In this document: piece after piece, positions 1 to 10,740 of the stretch
How positions within the stretch are numbered: the first letter of the stretch is position 1
Layout of the letters: each line of letters begins with the position of its first letter
Assembly (NCBI RefSeq): GCF_964340395.1
Contig: NC_135562.1
Span: 20,147,626 to 20,211,625, forward strand
Origin: Glandiceps talaboti
Lineage: Eukaryota > Hemichordata > Enteropneusta > Spengelidae
DNA: 64,000 bases
Direction: 5' to 3'
Translations under genes and position numbers: made by a program
Notes under the pieces: model-generated
What the model was told of the DNA's origin: nothing
The model's input: only the letters and a program-made list of their open reading frames with translations
The model's database searches: none

Positions 1-99
1 GAGAAAATACTGTTGTTTGAAAACCATTCTTTAGTGTAAATAGTTTATATTATTAATTATTTTCATACTGTTATAAAAATATACAAGGATTGACTCAGA

Positions 100-225
100 A
101 ATATAGACTGAACATTGGCAGGGCTCGAAATTCCCGCCGGCCCAGGGCAGGTGAAAAGTGGTGCTGGGCCGGTAAAATTTATGCACACCTGCCCAGAGTG
201 GCCGGCGCTTTTTTTTGGAATACTA
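100..225. repeat. GC-rich dispersed repeat, copy 1
   Basis: A short GC-rich block in AT-rich DNA contains the words GGCTCGAAATTC, GGCAGGTGAAAA and CACCTGCCCA. The same words recur in inverted order and orientation near 6905-6990. This makes it a dispersed repeat arm, probably a transposon edge. The 66-residue reading frame that crosses it has no recognisable domain and was not called. Confidence 0.5.
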
Positions 226-615
226 AATTATTATAAACTGCTTATTCTAATTTGGTCAATAATTGTTATCGCAATCGTTTTGGGGTTTTATTTTTTGTCG
301 ATTTGTCTCTTGTAACTTAGCTTGTTTCGATCAAACCTAAGTTTCTTCATTTCCGCATTGCCTAATGCCAGAATGCAATGACCTTTCAACCTCTCCATAT
401 ATGGACATTCGCGTCCTAGGCACGTATTGGTTTGATTTGCATATCAATAGCAACCATGTGTTTCACTTCTCAGTTGCACTATATTTCCACTAATATCAAT
501 ATACCTCTATCGTAACGTTTCGGAGATAGTGCTCGATCGACTGAGATCTTCCGATCAAGGTAAAGTCACTGGCAAGCTGCAATGACCGCTATGACCGCAC
601 GCGTACACACAGTAC
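226..615. other. Stretch with no gene seen
   Basis: Unique-looking sequence with no convincing reading frame, RNA gene or repeat. Confidence 0.5.
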
Positions 616-1325
616 AGTAACACATCTACATGTATCGATTCATCACATCTTGTACATCGACTTACACTGCCAATATACTAGTTCTTACACTATACCAGTA
701 TGTACACTCCAATATACTAGTATTTACTTACACTGCCAATATACTTGTACTTACACTATACCAGTATGTACACTCCAATATACTTGAACTAGGGGTGCGA
801 CTTATAATATGTACTTTTCAATTTTATCAAATGTGGATGTGGTACAAATTCACCCTAACTCTCGGTTATGGAAAAATGGACGTCTGTAACACAATATAAT
901 AACTTTATTATGAAGTTTCAAAGTGTAAGAATGAAATTATAAGTGTGGTTTTTGGTATCTCTTTTTGGAGGATGTGTTGGCCCTGAAAAGGGCCGTTTGA
1001 CTCGGTGTACAGTATCACTACTACACTGCACACACTCCATACTCACGACTACGTTACTCGTCATCTTCATCGTCTATATCCGAATCAAAGATGTCAGCAA
1101 TATGTTCCGCCAGATCTTCGTCCATCTCAGACTCATCATCAGTATCTAAATCATCGTAGACCAGGTCATCTTCTGTTCCGTCTGGATGATTTGAAATACC
1201 GAAATACTTCCAATATACTAATACATGTACTTACATTTCCAATATGCCTACATTTTCAGCATACTCATACTTTCACTTCCAATATACTAATACATGTACT
1301 TACATTTCCAATATGCCAGATGTCT
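616..1325. repeat. Minisatellite-like repeats with CCAATATAC core
   Basis: The words CCAATATACT, TTACACT and ATACCAGTATGTACACT are repeated in tandem at about 655-790. A related unit (TTCCAATATACTAATACATG followed by TACTTACATTTCC) appears twice at about 1208-1310. Reading frames through this region simply translate the repeats. The 800-1200 interval between them shows nothing else. Confidence 0.6.
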
Positions 1326-2938
1326 ATTCTATGTTAGGTGACACGAGATGACGAAGTTTGCGAAGGAGACGTTTGGCAGATAGTTCCTGATTGATGTATG
1401 AAGTCCAAGCGGCGAAAATCTTTCCTTGTGCCTGTCTGTAGGCCTTCCGTTGGTGTCGCGTAAGTTTGTGCTCCGAAACAAGACGGACTTGAATGTCGAC
1501 TAACTCGGATTGTTGGTGTAGGAGCTAGATTAGGAGGTATAAACCGATGTTACCCCGTTTCGCGTGTCTGTTGAACATGTTATGCCACCCTTCGCAGTCG
1601 TTGTTGGTCCGAACCGATTCGTTAAATATGCTCCAAGATGTCGGGTTCCATGTTGTTCCATCTATCCAATTGTCCTTCACGTACGCGAAAAGAGTCTGAA
1701 GTTGGTTAGTCCGAGCTTTTGTCGCCAGATTTTCAAACATAGGTGCAATGTGTTCGGCGGGGAGAAACGCGAGTGCCATCATGCTTTTGCATAACTTGTT
1801 GGTCGAGTCATCTTCTTTATACGCTGTAACCAGTCCGAGATCTTGAATCTTCCTCCATATACATTGGTTCCAGTGAAAGGCGCACCCGCGAATGGTAACA
1901 TCTGGGAAGACGGAAGGAATCGCGCGCCACATCGCTTTTTCGAAGTCGATCACGATCTTGGTTAATTTTTGGCTTTCCGTGATGGTCTTGATGGCTTGAA
2001 ATACTTTCCTATAATCTCTCTTCCCACGGCGAGACATAAGAACAAATGCCACGGGAACCTGCTTGGTATGACTACCAGACCTAACAAAAACATGAATACT
2101 TAACAACTGACAAAATGTTTTTTTAACTACCTCGAACGTTCCATCGATGTACCAGGTCTTTGCTTTCTTCAGGAGGCGAATCATATTGTTGGTTGCGAAT
2201 ACGAGATGGCGGTTATCATCAATTCTAATATCTCTTCGAAGGAATTCGGGGGGGATGTGGTTCTCATCAACGTCGGATCGTTTGGCCGCATCGCCTGACG
2301 GTGTCGGTTGGCTGCTCTTGCTACGAGGGTGGGGTCTTGCAGTGCGGGTAGTGGCGCGGTTGAACTTGCGACTCTTTCATTTACCATTACATCATTTACG
2401 ATTTCTGCGGCTGAGGTGAAAATGTTTCTGGCGGCACATTTCTTTGCGTCTCTTCTTATTCTTACAGCTGTATCTATACCGAGAATAGGGGGATGAATAT
2501 GAGGCTGGTTTCCTCTAACGAAGCGTGACCCTTTTTATAAGACACCAGCCTTACACGAAATTCTCTTACACTGCACCTCCATGCTCGGTTTCCGTTCTTG
2601 CGTGTTGCTTTCATTACGTACGTGAAGCTGTTGCTGTCTGCTAATTTTTCTTTTCCCTTCTGAGAACCTTCAGTTATTATTTCATATGTTGTTACCGACG
2701 CAGGCTGTTGATGGTCTTCTGGTGTCGCGTCTTCCAACAACGATTCTAGCGAGTTATCGGGTACTGTGAAATGTGGCAGGGTCGGGTCATCTTCGGACAG
2801 CCTGCTGCTCTCACCTTGGGGTAGGCCGGGTGACGATTGCGGAGAGTTTGAAGACGGTGCTGGAGGTATAAAATCATTGTTAATACATGTACGTACATTT
2901 TGCGATACGGCAACTTCAGCTACACTTACCTTTATCAC
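1325..2938 (-). pseudogene. MULE-type transposase with N-terminal FLYWCH zinc finger, broken
   Basis: Read on the minus strand. A FLYWCH-like module lies at about 2490-2740 (TYEIITEGSQKGKEKLA, then a SFTYVMK...WRCS core). A linker rich in ARAANRHRQ-type sequence follows, then the MULE DDE domain at 1525-2260. Candidate catalytic elements are the Asp in TWYIDGTFE, the Asp in IVIDFEKAMW, the CAFHWNQ zinc-type motif and the Glu in FNESVRTNNDCEGWHN. The C-terminus (HKLTRHQRKAYRQAQ) continues in frame below an in-frame TAG at about 1525. A frameshift lies near 2270-2290, because the linker and the DDE domain are in different frames. In life such proteins cut and paste Mutator-like elements. With at least two lesions this copy is dead. 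The family assignment is firm; no terminal repeats were found. Confidence 0.86.
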
Positions 2939-3354
2939 TTCGGCCTTGTAGAATTGTTTTCTCCATTTAGCTCTGACAATGTCGCCTTAGTCAAATTCAG
3001 TTGGGCGGATGCACCGAGCTGACACTGTTGATACCTTACCCTTGTCTCTTGCTGGCTCCAACGACCTAACGTCGACACGATTGCGAGACATGTTGTACAA
3101 TAAGATCTTGGACTATGGAAAGTTGTCGACATTACACATACAACACAAAAAGGTTGTTAATTGATGACAAATTATGCAAATATGTTTCTTTTCTTTTTTA
3201 AATTTTAATAAAGTGTCATATGGCGGCATCATTGCATCATTACAATACAGCAACCAACACGAAGTTGTCTGCTGTTAACTGCAGCAAATGAAAAGTCACT
3301 CTGTGTTATGTGTGTATCTCTCATGCAACCAACGATTGTTTAACAAGATACAAA

Positions 3355-3410
3355 TTACATACATACAGACATACTTACTTACGTACATACATACATAAAC
3401 ACACAGCGTC
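3355..3410. repeat. CATA/TACA microsatellite
   Basis: Imperfect (CATA)n tract, just outside the piggyBac end. Confidence 0.8.
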
Positions 3411-3431
3411 TTTCACCGTGACCTCATCGAA

Positions 3432-6033
3432 TTAACCCTTTACTTCCTGTATAGGTGGCCCTATACAGGACCCCCTAGGGCCTGAATAAATTTTAGAGAC
3501 TTACTTGTCAAGACATTATAACTTTCATATGCTTAGGACTTTGTTTCTTGCACTTGTGATTCACGACCTTGATACACCTTCAAATTCAGGACATAGCCAG
3601 AGGTAGATTCAGCCAGGTTGAACACCTTGATCCCCCATTTATTGGGTTTGTTCTTTATATACTGTTTAATTCCTAACCTTCCTTTAAACTTGATCATAGT
3701 CTCATCTAAAGCTTAGTGTTCTGCCAAGGTTTCCAACTAGTGGGGACAAAGGCCCCTTGGTTGCAAAAAGTGGGGTCATTTGACAGGGAGTGGGGTCAAT
3801 TATTTATTGTCGATGGAATTATATATTATATTACCTCGGACCACTATAGAGATACCGTGGTCTGAGATATTCCATTACACATAGATTATTACCTAACTTC
3901 ATAAAACAATTCCATTCATAATAACAGTTCCCAGTAAGCTATTTTTTGAAAATTGTACACTACACATTACACCTTAGAAAAAGAAGGCAATAAAAATTAT
4001 GTAATTTTAAGTCATTTCTACAGAGTATATTATATATTGTTTAGAAAGATTGAACAGCCAGCTACTAGTCACAAATTTTAATCTGAATATCAATGAATAG
4101 CAGTGCTCAAATTTATGATTCCTTTTCTCAGACAAGGATAAAGAACAACTTCAAAATTAGTGAACATATGATTGAATAAAAACTTTGAGAAATCCTAATC
4201 TTGTAACCACTTGTTTCATTTTTACAACTGTTACATTGCCATGTTTATCATTCCCTCTTCAAATTCATGACGAGTTTAGAAAAAAAAAACATTTTGAAGA
4301 AAATAAATTCCCTGACTTTCAAAAGTACCAAATGTGAACGAAAAACTTACAAATAATACAGTCAAACAAACTTTAAAATAATTTATTTTTATTTTTAATT
4401 ACCATCACTGGCTGTGTAACAACATGATTTCGTCCTGCTATATCAAATGACAGTATTAGTTACATATTGTAAACTTGATACGGAAAGCTGACATTAGGTG
4501 TCCTTGAAACTCTGAAATCTTGAACTTAAACTATCAACAACGTCAACGTTAGGATGCATGATGCTTTGTAATACCACTGTAATTATTTTCTGATTTGCAC
4601 AACAAGTTCATCCGTCATGTCTGACCGGGCGCACATGCATCGGCCGTCTCTAGTGGCAGCCAGTGATCACTCATTGATTCAGTGCCCAACATTCACGTGT
4701 CACTGTCAACATCATGCAACACGATCCCCTAACGCAGCTTTGTCGGAATCAAAATACACATGTACTCATTTTGTTAACCCATCAACAAATGAATATCACA
4801 ACCTGTCCCGTAAAATTTGGTTTACTAAGGCTTATGTAGCAGATAGATGTTCCGATTTCCCGTAGCAAGTTCAGTGTTTCGCACACGTCAGTGAGTAGGT
4901 CAGAGGTCGCGACAGTGACGGTAGACAAAACATGGGGAGAGACGTCCATTTAGGCGTCTCATCTACTCTATGAGACTACCTCTAATGTTTCAATTGAAGA
5001 TTATGTTTATCAAAGTTGATCTTTTTGTTGCATATTAATGCATTTTTTTGCATGTTAACAATAGAACTGCGCGTTGTCACTGTATCTTATATGATGTCAA
5101 CAAAACTGCATGTCGCTTACAGAGTCAGTATACTTTTTGTGGTATTGACGCCAGGGCCTGTTCCTGGACTTAGTGTCTGCCCTACAATGAATGCGCCAAA
5201 ATGACGCAAGGTGGGACAATTATTGCGTCATTTGTAATTTTAGGGGGCCAATGTCGCAAGGCTGCGGCCTCGGCAGAACACTGAACTTGTCTCTCGGGAA
5301 TATACACTTCTCTAAACTTTCTGACAACGACATCAATTACAGGTTTTATTTTCTGAAATTTGTCAAAGTTAGGGTCATTTCGATCAGTGGGTAGGGCTTC
5401 ATTGTCAACAAAATGTAAATATCTTAAGATTTGACAGTACATGTCACGAGGCATATGTTTTCTAAAAGCAGGGGTCTGCGTTAGCCAATATTCAGACCAA
5501 TACTCCTTGAACGACCCCTTCTTGTCAACTAATCCCATCGCTAAAGTTAGACCTAAAAACACTTCAAGATGATCGACGGATATACCTTCCCACGCAGACT
5601 TCGGGTTGTTTGGATCACGACGACATTGATCAGCGTAGCGGTTAGTTTCAGTTACTATTTTGGTCATAAGTTCCGGAGTGAAAAAACAATCAAAAACATC
5701 TTTCGCTGATTTATCATTGAAATCAAAATTTATTCCTGAATTTTCGTTAAATTCAAAGTCATCAACGTCAGTTATGTTGCGCGACCACTCGATCGAGTCG
5801 TCGTCACTACTACTATCACTACTACTACTACTACTGGAGTCGCTGTCATCGGGTGACATATCTAATTCTGCCTCGTCATCTGAGTAACGTCGAACTAACC
5901 TGGCTAATGGTACGTCGTCCTCTATGTCAGACGGTGTAAATCCCTCAAATTCTGAGTCAGAATCAGATGAAGAATCAAAAATATCAGCGATCATGTCACC
6001 CACTGACAGTTCGTTGTTTACACCGGTCGCCAT
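3432..6033 (-). pseudogene. piggyBac-family transposase, split by a nested element and truncated
   Basis: The N-terminal part reads on the minus strand from an ATG at 6033 down to about 5284. It has an acidic, Ser/Asp-rich head (DSDSSSSSSSDSSSDDDS), then DDE_Tnp_1_7 sequence including LEVFLGLTLAMGLV, YWLTQTPAF, YLHFVDN and FREVYIPERQV. The next conserved block, ALDETMIKFKGRLG...KWGIKVFNLAESTSGYV, sits 1.5 kb away at about 3540-3712 and carries the first catalytic Asp. The interval is a separate inserted element. After KVYQGRESQVQETKS the frame stops, so the later catalytic Asp residues are missing. At 3432-3435 a TTAA is followed by CCCTTTACTTCCTGTATAGG, as expected for a piggyBac end at its TTAA target. 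The opposite end was not found. Nonfunctional. Confidence 0.83.
3716..5284. mobile_element. Non-autonomous DNA transposon inserted in the piggyBac gene
   Basis: The ends are inverted copies. AGTGTTCTGCCAAGG reads inward on the plus strand at about 3717, and CAGTGTTCTGCCGAGG reads inward on the minus strand at about 5284. The insert is about 1.57 kb and encodes no transposase that I can recognise. Its short frames (for example 4617-4865) have no domain. It interrupts piggyBac exactly between the codons for YIPERQV and (A)LDE. The flanks AAGTT and AAGCTT may be a decayed target duplication. The CAGTG start would suit a hAT-type MITE, but that is inference. Confidence 0.72.
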
Positions 6034-6057
6034 ATTTAGATTTTCATTGATAAATTT

Positions 6058-6330
6058 TCCGTCTCCAACAGTTAGCTCTGGACTGAGAGACACTGAACGA
6101 TCGTGAGTTATGTGCTTGCCGTTTTGACAACGGTAGTTCAATGGAAAGGGGGAGACCGTCTCCAACAGTTAGCTCCCGGACTGAGAGACAATGACGACTG
6201 TGAGTTATGTGCTTGCCGTTTTGACAACGGGAGTTCAACGGAAAGTGGGAGACCGTCTACAACAGCTAGCTCTGGACTGAAAGACAACGATGACCGTGAG
6301 TTATGTGCTTGTTTGTTGTTCCAAAACGGG
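6058..6330. repeat. 97-bp tandem repeat, about 2.8 copies
   Basis: Units start at about 6061, 6158 and 6255 with GTCTCCAACAGTTAGCTC or close variants. Each contains GTGAGTTATGTGCTTGCCG. The array lies just upstream of the piggyBac ATG, so it may be part of that element's 5' region. Beyond it, 6330-6460 repeats the words CGGGCCGTTTTGAC, CCAAAACGGG and GACCACAGG, which look like a further short-period array. Confidence 0.85.
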
Positions 6331-6469
6331 ACTTTATGACCACAGGTCGTTTTGGTTAAGGGCCGTTTTGACTACGTGATTTCCAAAACGGGTGTTCCAA
6401 AAACGGGCCGTTTTGACCACAGGCCATTATGGTCACGGGCCGTTATGACTAGCTACCTTTACGAAGTCT

Positions 6470-6835
6470 TCAAACAAAGATACTCCAAATGAAAAGAAGA
6501 AGAAGCAAGAAAGAAAAAAAAGTGAGGGTGGTGACGGCGAGAAAGCTGGGAAGTTGCGTATGGAGAGTGATAATTTAGTGGCAATACCAAGTACATCGAA
6601 AGAGACTGAAAAGTCGCACAAAGATGATAACGGAGATAGCAAATCGACAACGTTTTGGAAGCAGGATGAAAGGAAAAGAAAGTGAAAATTCCGTGAAGAA
6701 TGGGAGAAAGAATATAAATGGTTGAAAAGAGAAGAGAACAATTGGCGCAGTTCACTGAGTATCGACTCATTAGATGCGTTACTACGTATTGTATTGGATG
6801 GGCCAGAGAGTGAGGCTACGTTTCGATCAGGGCAT
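6470..6835 (+). pseudogene. Internally deleted hAT-like element (N-terminus fused to C-terminus)
   Basis: The plus-strand reading starts with a Lys/Glu-rich head (KKKKQERKKSEGGDG), then KFREEWEKEYKWLKREENN. That resembles the segment that leads into the TTF/BED zinc finger of ZNF862/DUF4371-type hAT proteins. It passes at once into SLSIDSLDALLRIVLDGPES, which resembles the extreme C-terminus of hAT transposases. The whole central RNase-H region is missing. A TGA near 6685 also interrupts the frame. The simplest reading is an internal-deletion derivative, as is common for non-autonomous hAT copies. Confidence is moderate because only short motifs remain. Confidence 0.55.
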
Positions 6836-6904
6836 TAGACAGTTAGCTCAATAGTGGTACTTACCGTAGAAGACTTGATCTAAAGGATTAGTAACAAAAT
6901 TAGT

Positions 6905-6990
6905 GAAAGGTGAATTGGGCAGGTAAAATTTTCAACCACCTGCCCAATGGGCGGGTGGGGAAAAAAACGAATTTCGAAGCCTGATTGGCA
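6905..6990. repeat. GC-rich dispersed repeat, copy 2 (inverted to copy 1)
   Basis: Contains GGGCAGGTAAAATTTT, CACCTGCCCA and a CGAATTTCGAAGCC end. It is the inverted counterpart of the block at 100-225. Confidence 0.5.
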
Positions 6991-7193
6991 CTTCTATAAT
7001 TGTACTATACACAGTGAAAATGAACCTTGTTTTTTGTATCACTATATTGTACAGAAACACATAAATGTTATATTTACAGGAAATGATTTTGTAACAGAGT
7101 CTATCACACAGTGTTGAAACGAGTAGCATGTTGTCAAATTGATAAAACAAGTTCAAAATAAATTTGTGATTACTTGAGTTTGGTACTTCCACC

Positions 7194-8010
7194 CTAACCT
7201 GTATCTACAATTTTCTGTTCTGAAAAATATCCCCCGATAGTGTTTAATATTTTTCTTGATTTTGTCACTCTTGGTTTCCCATTTGTTTGTCTTTCTGTAA
7301 GGACAACCTCCAAAGCATCAACGCCACCTCTGTCACAAGCTAACTTTAGGTCATCATATGACAAACCTGAACCTGCATTCTTATCTACCATTGTTTTACT
7401 TATTATATTCTTCTCCAACAGTACCTGTAAACTTATGCAGTTAGCATTTTTCATTTTTCTATAAATGACCCTATCATGTACATGCATCATACTGAATGAG
7501 TGTTGATAGACTGTTGTTTGTGGTATATGGCTCTGGTTGTACATTCTTTGCAGAACTTTTACATCATCCAATGCATTATGTGCATTGTAACTTTCACCCA
7601 AAACATCACTAACTATCATCTCCTGTTTGTAGCTCTGAAGTCCTGGTAAAATGTCCTTAAAAAGTAGCATGGTGTCAATACAAATAATGTTCTTAAATCG
7701 GCTTAACAAGCCTAAAGACATCAGAGTATTAACTAAAACCTGACAATCAAAATTTTTTATATTGTGACCAATTAAAACAGGATTTTTAAACTGCTGGAGA
7801 AATTTCAAAAACTGAGTTAAGGCTTCTCGAATTGATGTGGCCTTGACTGGTTGTCCCTTGTGGTATAGCACTCCACCGCCAATGGATATTTGAGTTACGT
7901 CACTAGCAGCTCTAGCTATGGGTTTCTTTGGATAAATATAACAGTTGAAGCTAGTTTCTCCCATGGTAGCAGCCAGTTGCACAATGTGACATGTTCTCTC
8001 TAGATAGGAA
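7194..8010 (-). CDS. DnaQ-like 3'-5' exonuclease exon, 5' part missing
   Basis: The exon opens at a good acceptor (TCTCTTCCTATCTAG at about 8011) and runs about 270 codons to a stop. It reads RTCHIVQLAATMGE, then NPVLIGHNIKNFDCQVLVNT and later YNAHNALDDVKVLQ. These match the Exo II (H-N-x-x-F-D) and Exo III (H-x-A-x-x-D) motifs of DEDDh exonucleases. The Exo I DxE motif should lie in an upstream exon; I did not find it. The C-terminal half (SYDDLKLACDRGGVDALEVV) is helical. Comparable exonuclease domains occur in PML-like proteins and in genes expanded by transposons. The tyrosine-recombinase remnant lies just upstream on the same strand, so the two may come from one element. Uninterrupted frame, but incomplete gene. 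Confidence 0.7.
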
Positions 8011-8078
8011 GAGAAATACTATTAATTGCTGAAGTTCAAGTACAATATTTTTTTGTGAATTTGTCCTTGGCATTCTTT

Positions 8079-9165
8079 TTACACATTTGTCCATCTTTGC
8101 AATCTATCATCAAATACGGTTGTTGCAGCACCAGCAGTGCCACCAGTTTTATGCGAAGCAATCGTAACAACTTTCTTGTTGTCAACGGTAGTTGCTCTAT
8201 TGAAGTCAATTATCCTCATTTTTCTAAGAGGCCCTGTGCGCTGGGCACTATGTATCAGTAATGTTATTATGATTGTATTTCGGACTATGTTGAAATTAAC
8301 CTCTGAACATAGCTTTGCGCTTTTAGAGCACTGGTAATATGATAATAATCTTACTACCTCTCTAGTTTGTTTACAGTTTTCAAAATCTTGTAATTCTTGA
8401 GCTGTTATCAGTTTATGGAGTTCCTCCTCTACTTCATTATGCCTTTCTTTCAGATCTTTTTGTATTGACTTGGACCAAGTTTCACAGTTTGTCAACATCA
8501 TATCGGAATTTATGAAACCTACTAATGATTCAGTTTTTCTTTAGATATTTATAGAAGAGGCACAATGAAGATAGATATGATCTCACTGTGCCTGCCTTAT
8601 ATTTTACTAGACAGTCCTCAAGATATTCAGAAATATGTTTGGGGGACCCTAAATATATTAAGTCATTACTATGTGCTGCAACAATTTTTAATATTTGTGC
8701 ATAATGTTGCTTGGACTGTTTCAACTTTTTGCGTCCCCCGCCTATAGATCTTAGGTCCTTGTGAAAGTCCCTAATTCCATCCAATGATGGTTTCCCAGTA
8801 GATGTAGTACTAGTAGGAGTAACATCTAATTCCTTGGCAGGTACAGATTTACTAATTTTCTTTTTTTGGCGCATGCTTTCCATTTTAATTTTAATTGGAC
8901 TTCTAGAGATGCTCCGACAGGGGCATGGGGTGCTTGTTTTGGTCGTGAGTTTTGCATTTCAAGACCAGATGTCTTGACAGAGTCATGGGGTGGCATTTGT
9001 GGTGTTGTTCTAACCTCTGAGTTTGAGACAAGCAAAACAGGTTTGAATTGATAATTAGAACATTCCATATCCTCGCTGTCATCTGAACTGTCATAAGAAC
9101 TAGGCAGATATTCAGATCCACTTGATTCTGCATCACTGAATATTTCACTTGATGAAGACATGATA
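8079..9165 (-). pseudogene. Tyrosine-recombinase-like transposon protein, copy 1, broken
   Basis: Minus-strand order: an acidic Ser-rich head starting MSSSSEIFSDAESSG (about 9160), then a basic linker with a frameshift near 8870-8885. Next is a core-binding-like domain (KHISEYLEDCL, KAGTVRSYLSSLCLFYKYL), a stop near 8530, and a catalytic-domain start (IITLLIHSAQRTGPLRKMRI, then VVTIASHKTGGTAGAA). The RTGPLR arginine and the HKTGGTAG block resemble the first catalytic Arg region and the following strand of tyrosine recombinases. The terminal HxxR...Y part is missing after LQRWTNV. A second copy at 54.97-55.72 kb shares the same blocks, which supports a repeat family. Crypton-like or another YR class is inference. 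Confidence 0.66.
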
Positions 9166-9209
9166 TACATGTAGGGTTTCAAATTACTCCAATATGATGA
9201 AAAAAACAA

Positions 9210-10735
9210 AAAGAATAATAATGATGATAAATATAATAAATTGGAAAAGTAACACCTGAAATTGCAAATATGAAAGTGAAACTGAAAGTGAAAATAGAGT
9301 GATAAGATGCGGAAATTGTAACTATTACACAGGAAGTAAAGAAATTAGATAAATATGATAATTAAGAGAAGTAAAGCCTGAAATTGGAAATGTGAAAGTG
9401 AAAGTGAGAGTTCAGTGATAAGATTAGTTTGAGAAGTACTTTTGGGATTTTTCCCAATATAATGGCAATGGTAGACTATGCAATGCATTGTTATTATAAG
9501 GTAAACTTTTCTCTCCTTCTTGTCACAACCAGCCATTTATTTAAAATTTCACAAAATTAAAAAGAGTCAAGAATCGGATGCTATTTTTTCCTTAGAAAAA
9601 TTACATATTTGGTAGAGATAACCTTATACGAGTATAAAGTGTTAAAAATTTGAAACAATTTGATGAATAATAATGAAAATACAAGTTTTTTGTAATATTT
9701 TTTTTGCCTATGGTTAGGTATGGTAAGAAAAAAAGTTGTTTTTTTCAGACAATGTAGCAATTTGGGAAATCTGTGCCCTACCTACTAATGACCTGTAATC
9801 TCATTTTGCCTCTCCACATCGAAAGTATATGTGTCATAACTTCACTAATATTTAATTGTTGTTTAAAAATTTGTCAGAAGTTATAGATGTCATAACTTGA
9901 CCAATTTTCAATTGTTTTTTAAATAGTTTATATTTTTGGAAAGGGCAACATCTGACAATTTCAAAAATAGCAGTGTTCACCACTGAAAACTGACTTATAT
10001 TACCAAACAAGCGACCTATCGGTCAGAATAGCTCCGCTGTTTTTTATATATTTTTTATTTTTGGTAATGTATGTAGAAGTGGTTCTGGTGTTGAGTTCTT
10101 GTACTATGCGGTTTTATATTAGGAAAGTAACATAGTGGTTAGTTGTTTGATATGAGTCACCCATACTATAGAAGATATTTAACAGAGGAAGTAGGTAAAA
10201 TACTTTTACAAATTATCATAGTCTTCATATTACCAAAAAATCTTTCTACCACAAGTTTGACTTTGTATGTTACAATGTCAGTGTATATGATGGAATCTTA
10301 GAGTGTGTATGGCATTGATTGAATACATGATCATGATTATGCCTTACATTGGTTTTTCATGTCGAAGTGAGCAACTGGGGCTATAACAATATTAATTATA
10401 TGGTTACAAAATGTTTCAAAATCTACCACATTATTCTGTATACTGGGAAACTTGCCATGGTTGTAAATTCAATGTCTGAGCATACAAAAGAGGCTGAATT
10501 GTGGGATATCTCACCCAGTGTGGAGTTCGAGTATGCATTAACATACATACACCCATTCATTATACACAGCTAGGCATCAATATTTCAGCTGTCCATTTAC
10601 AGGAATATTTTATTTTTTCAATGTGTAACGTCAAACTGAATAATATTTATGCAAAAAAACTTTACTTCAAATAAGATACAAAGAAATAACACTTCTTTAA
10701 ATTTGAATATAACAAGTCATTGAGAATGACATAGT
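9210..10735. other. Gene-free stretch with an inverted-repeat partner at 43.5 kb
   Basis: No gene seen. About 9985-10160 (ACCAAACAAGCGACCTATC, TCAGAATAGCTCCGCTGTTT, TAACATAGTGGTTAGT) is the inverted counterpart of about 43500-43690, so it is a dispersed repeat. The 9240-9420 segment contains a loose direct repeat around AAATTG(G/C)AAATGTGAAAGTGAAA. Confidence 0.6.
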
Positions 10736-10740
10736 CCGTG

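Noticed and set aside
630-1337. Plus-strand frames of 60-110 codons rich in Tyr, Thr and His
   Set aside because: They translate the CCAATATAC minisatellite and show no domain or splice context.
5660-6106. Plus-strand Ser-rich frames
   Set aside because: They are the antisense of the Asp/Ser-rich head of the piggyBac transposase.
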